Source: Bacteroidales bacterium (GTDB lineage: Bacteria > Bacteroidota > Bacteroidia > Bacteroidales > WCHB1-69). From it: a DNA stretch of 64,000 nt. Location of the stretch: assembly GCA_017962845.1 (NCBI GenBank), contig JAGCUN010000045.1, positions 30,070 to 94,069 of the forward strand, given 5' to 3'. The notes beneath the pieces are model-generated. The model worked only from the letters and a program-made list of their open reading frames with translations, made no database searches and was not told where the DNA came from. Made by a program: the position numbers and the translations under genes. Positions 63,131-64,000 of the stretch are shown piece by piece (position 1 is the first letter of the stretch; every line of letters begins with the position of its first letter).

Positions 63131-64000
63131 TCACTGTTGTTTTTGCTTAAAACCATCTTTAAGTATATTCAAAAACACTTCGTTGTTTGCTTTCGCGTCC
63201 TTAATAAAAGCATCAATGGAAAGCACATACGTTCCGATTGGATATTTGGTCGGGTCATCAAGAGATAGTTGAAGCTTATTCTCTTTATAGTACAAACTAT
63301 CTTTGGAAAACAAAGGCGTATATTCATCATTGATTAGTGATAACTTGAACTCATCATTGAATTCAACGATGGCATAAAACCACATCCGTTGTATCTTGTT
63401 TGGATAATACTTCAACAACTTAATAGCGCGTTGCTTCAGTTGGCTGATGGCTTCTTCCGTTTTTGCAAGTTTAATACCTCTTTTCTTGAGTTCAATAACA
63501 ACAACATCAACCGACTTGTCTTGAGAGTTCTGAGGATCATTTGAAAACATCACTACTATATCGGGCCGATCATTGTCAGTTTCCGCTGAAGTTTGCGTAA
63601 TCTCTTCAACGACCTGCTTCATTGTCTTATCTGACATCGCGGTAGTGTATGTCATATACTTGTTATCGAGTAGCCAAAGATTATTGTTATAAATACAATC
63701 TAAATCACCTTCTTTGAACACATTCTTTTGAGGGAGAATAATGTTGTGAATGTCTGCTTCAGGATTGTCTTTTGTTATAGCCTCAACTTTTTGGATTATC
63801 TTTTCCCTATATAAAATGTATTGGGCTAAAGTCCGTGAAGACACGTCCAATGCCTTATCATACCTGTCACCTTCCAATGATTGTGCTTCCAAAATATCCT
63901 TCTGGTCTCGCATAAAGCGCTTTTGTGCTTCTTCGATAGATTTTGACCGCTCAATTATTCCTACCTCATTTTTATCGAAATAACCCAACAAATGGGGATA
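63131..64000 (-). CDS. PD-(D/E)XK nuclease-domain protein, C-terminal part (cut by window edge)
   Basis: At least 289 residues; the frame is open to base 64000, so the true start is outside. About residues 80-130 read IHNIILPQKNVFKEGD then NNNLWLLDNKYMTYTT. Then RPDIVVMFSNDP and VDVVVIELKKRGIKLAK look like a PD-(D/E)XK core (Asp, then E-x-K). The layout resembles, from memory, the C-terminal nuclease part of GHKL-ATPase proteins of defence islands. It does not look like HsdR, whose nuclease is N-terminal. It ends 1 bp before the chosen hsdS start. Confidence 0.6.
   Translation of the reverse strand, partial: YPHLLGYFDKNEVGIIERSKSIEEAQKRFMRDQKDILEAQSLEGDRYDKALDVSSRTLAQYILYREKIIQKVEAITKDNPEADIHNIILPQKNVFKEGDLDCIYNNNLWLLDNKYMTYTTAMSDKTMKQVVEEITQTSAETDNDRPDIVVMFSNDPQNSQDKSVDVVVIELKKRGIKLAKTEEAISQLKQRAIKLLKYYPNKIQRMWFYAIVEFNDEFKLSLINDEYTPLFSKDSLYYKENKLQLSLDDPTKYPIGTYVLSIDAFIKDAKANNEVFLNILKDGFKQKQQ

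Noticed and set aside
63131..64000. Right-end gene considered as HsdR
   Set aside because: The nuclease-like core sits near the C-terminus, and no helicase motif is seen in the visible 289 residues.

Overview
The window comes from a member of the phylum Bacteroidota, most likely order Bacteroidales. Four things point there: many genes have a TAnnTTTG element (the Bacteroidota -7 box) just upstream; several secreted proteins end in a type IX secretion (T9SS) type A sorting tail; gldB, gldD and a GldI-like gene are present; and gene orders typical of the phylum occur (rsfS-ftsH-LUD-cdsA and ftsX-DUF3098-uppP). I saw no rRNA gene, tRNA gene or CRISPR array, so the genus cannot be named from this window.

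Layout. 1-4.7 kb: the start of a leftward secreted protein, then rsfS, ftsH, a LutC-like gene and cdsA. 5.1-25.0 kb: a secretion block with a 3556-residue SprB/HYR-repeat adhesin, a serine hydrolase, a SAM hydrolase (DUF62), two paralogous small T9SS cargo proteins, a large papain-like T9SS peptidase and an MBOAT acyltransferase. 25.2-31.8 kb (leftward): two lipoproteins, an MscS channel, lysS, a DUF819 membrane protein and a BamA/TamA-like outer-membrane protein. 32.0-35.8 kb (rightward): nrnA, a GldI-like FKBP lipoprotein, gldD, gldB and ssb. 35.8-41.4 kb (leftward): a glycan operon with a GT-C type membrane protein, a lipoprotein, a WcaJ-type sugar-phosphate transferase and a GT2. 41.4-48.2 kb (leftward): ftsX-DUF3098-uppP-NIF3-zinc ribbon, ending in a strong terminator, and lpxD-lpxC-rimM. 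48.3-54.1 kb: a secreted protein of unknown function, an AlbA_2/Schlafen-type regulator, and tlyA-ygiQ. 54.1-56.8 kb: a long structured leader, another secreted unknown, and a 656-bp GC-rich gene-free stretch full of nested hairpins. 56.8-59.1 kb: bcp, a DMT exporter and a GNAT acetyltransferase, with two decayed 5' fragments of an AlkD-like DNA alkylation repair gene. 59.1-64.0 kb (leftward): a defence locus with a PD-(D/E)XK protein (cut by the window edge), hsdS, a PrrC-type anticodon nuclease and hsdM.

How the parts fit. GldB, GldD and the GldI-like protein are accessory factors of the T9SS/gliding apparatus, and the giant adhesin, two small cargo proteins and the papain-like protease are apparent clients. 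The envelope genes (cdsA, ftsX, uppP, lpxC, lpxD, wcaJ and glycosyltransferases) supply phospholipid, peptidoglycan, lipid A and surface glycan. The right end is the most accessory-looking part. There a suicidal tRNA anticodon nuclease is encoded inside a type I restriction-modification operon, the arrangement known for E. coli prrC, but here between hsdS and hsdM and beside a nuclease that does not look like HsdR.
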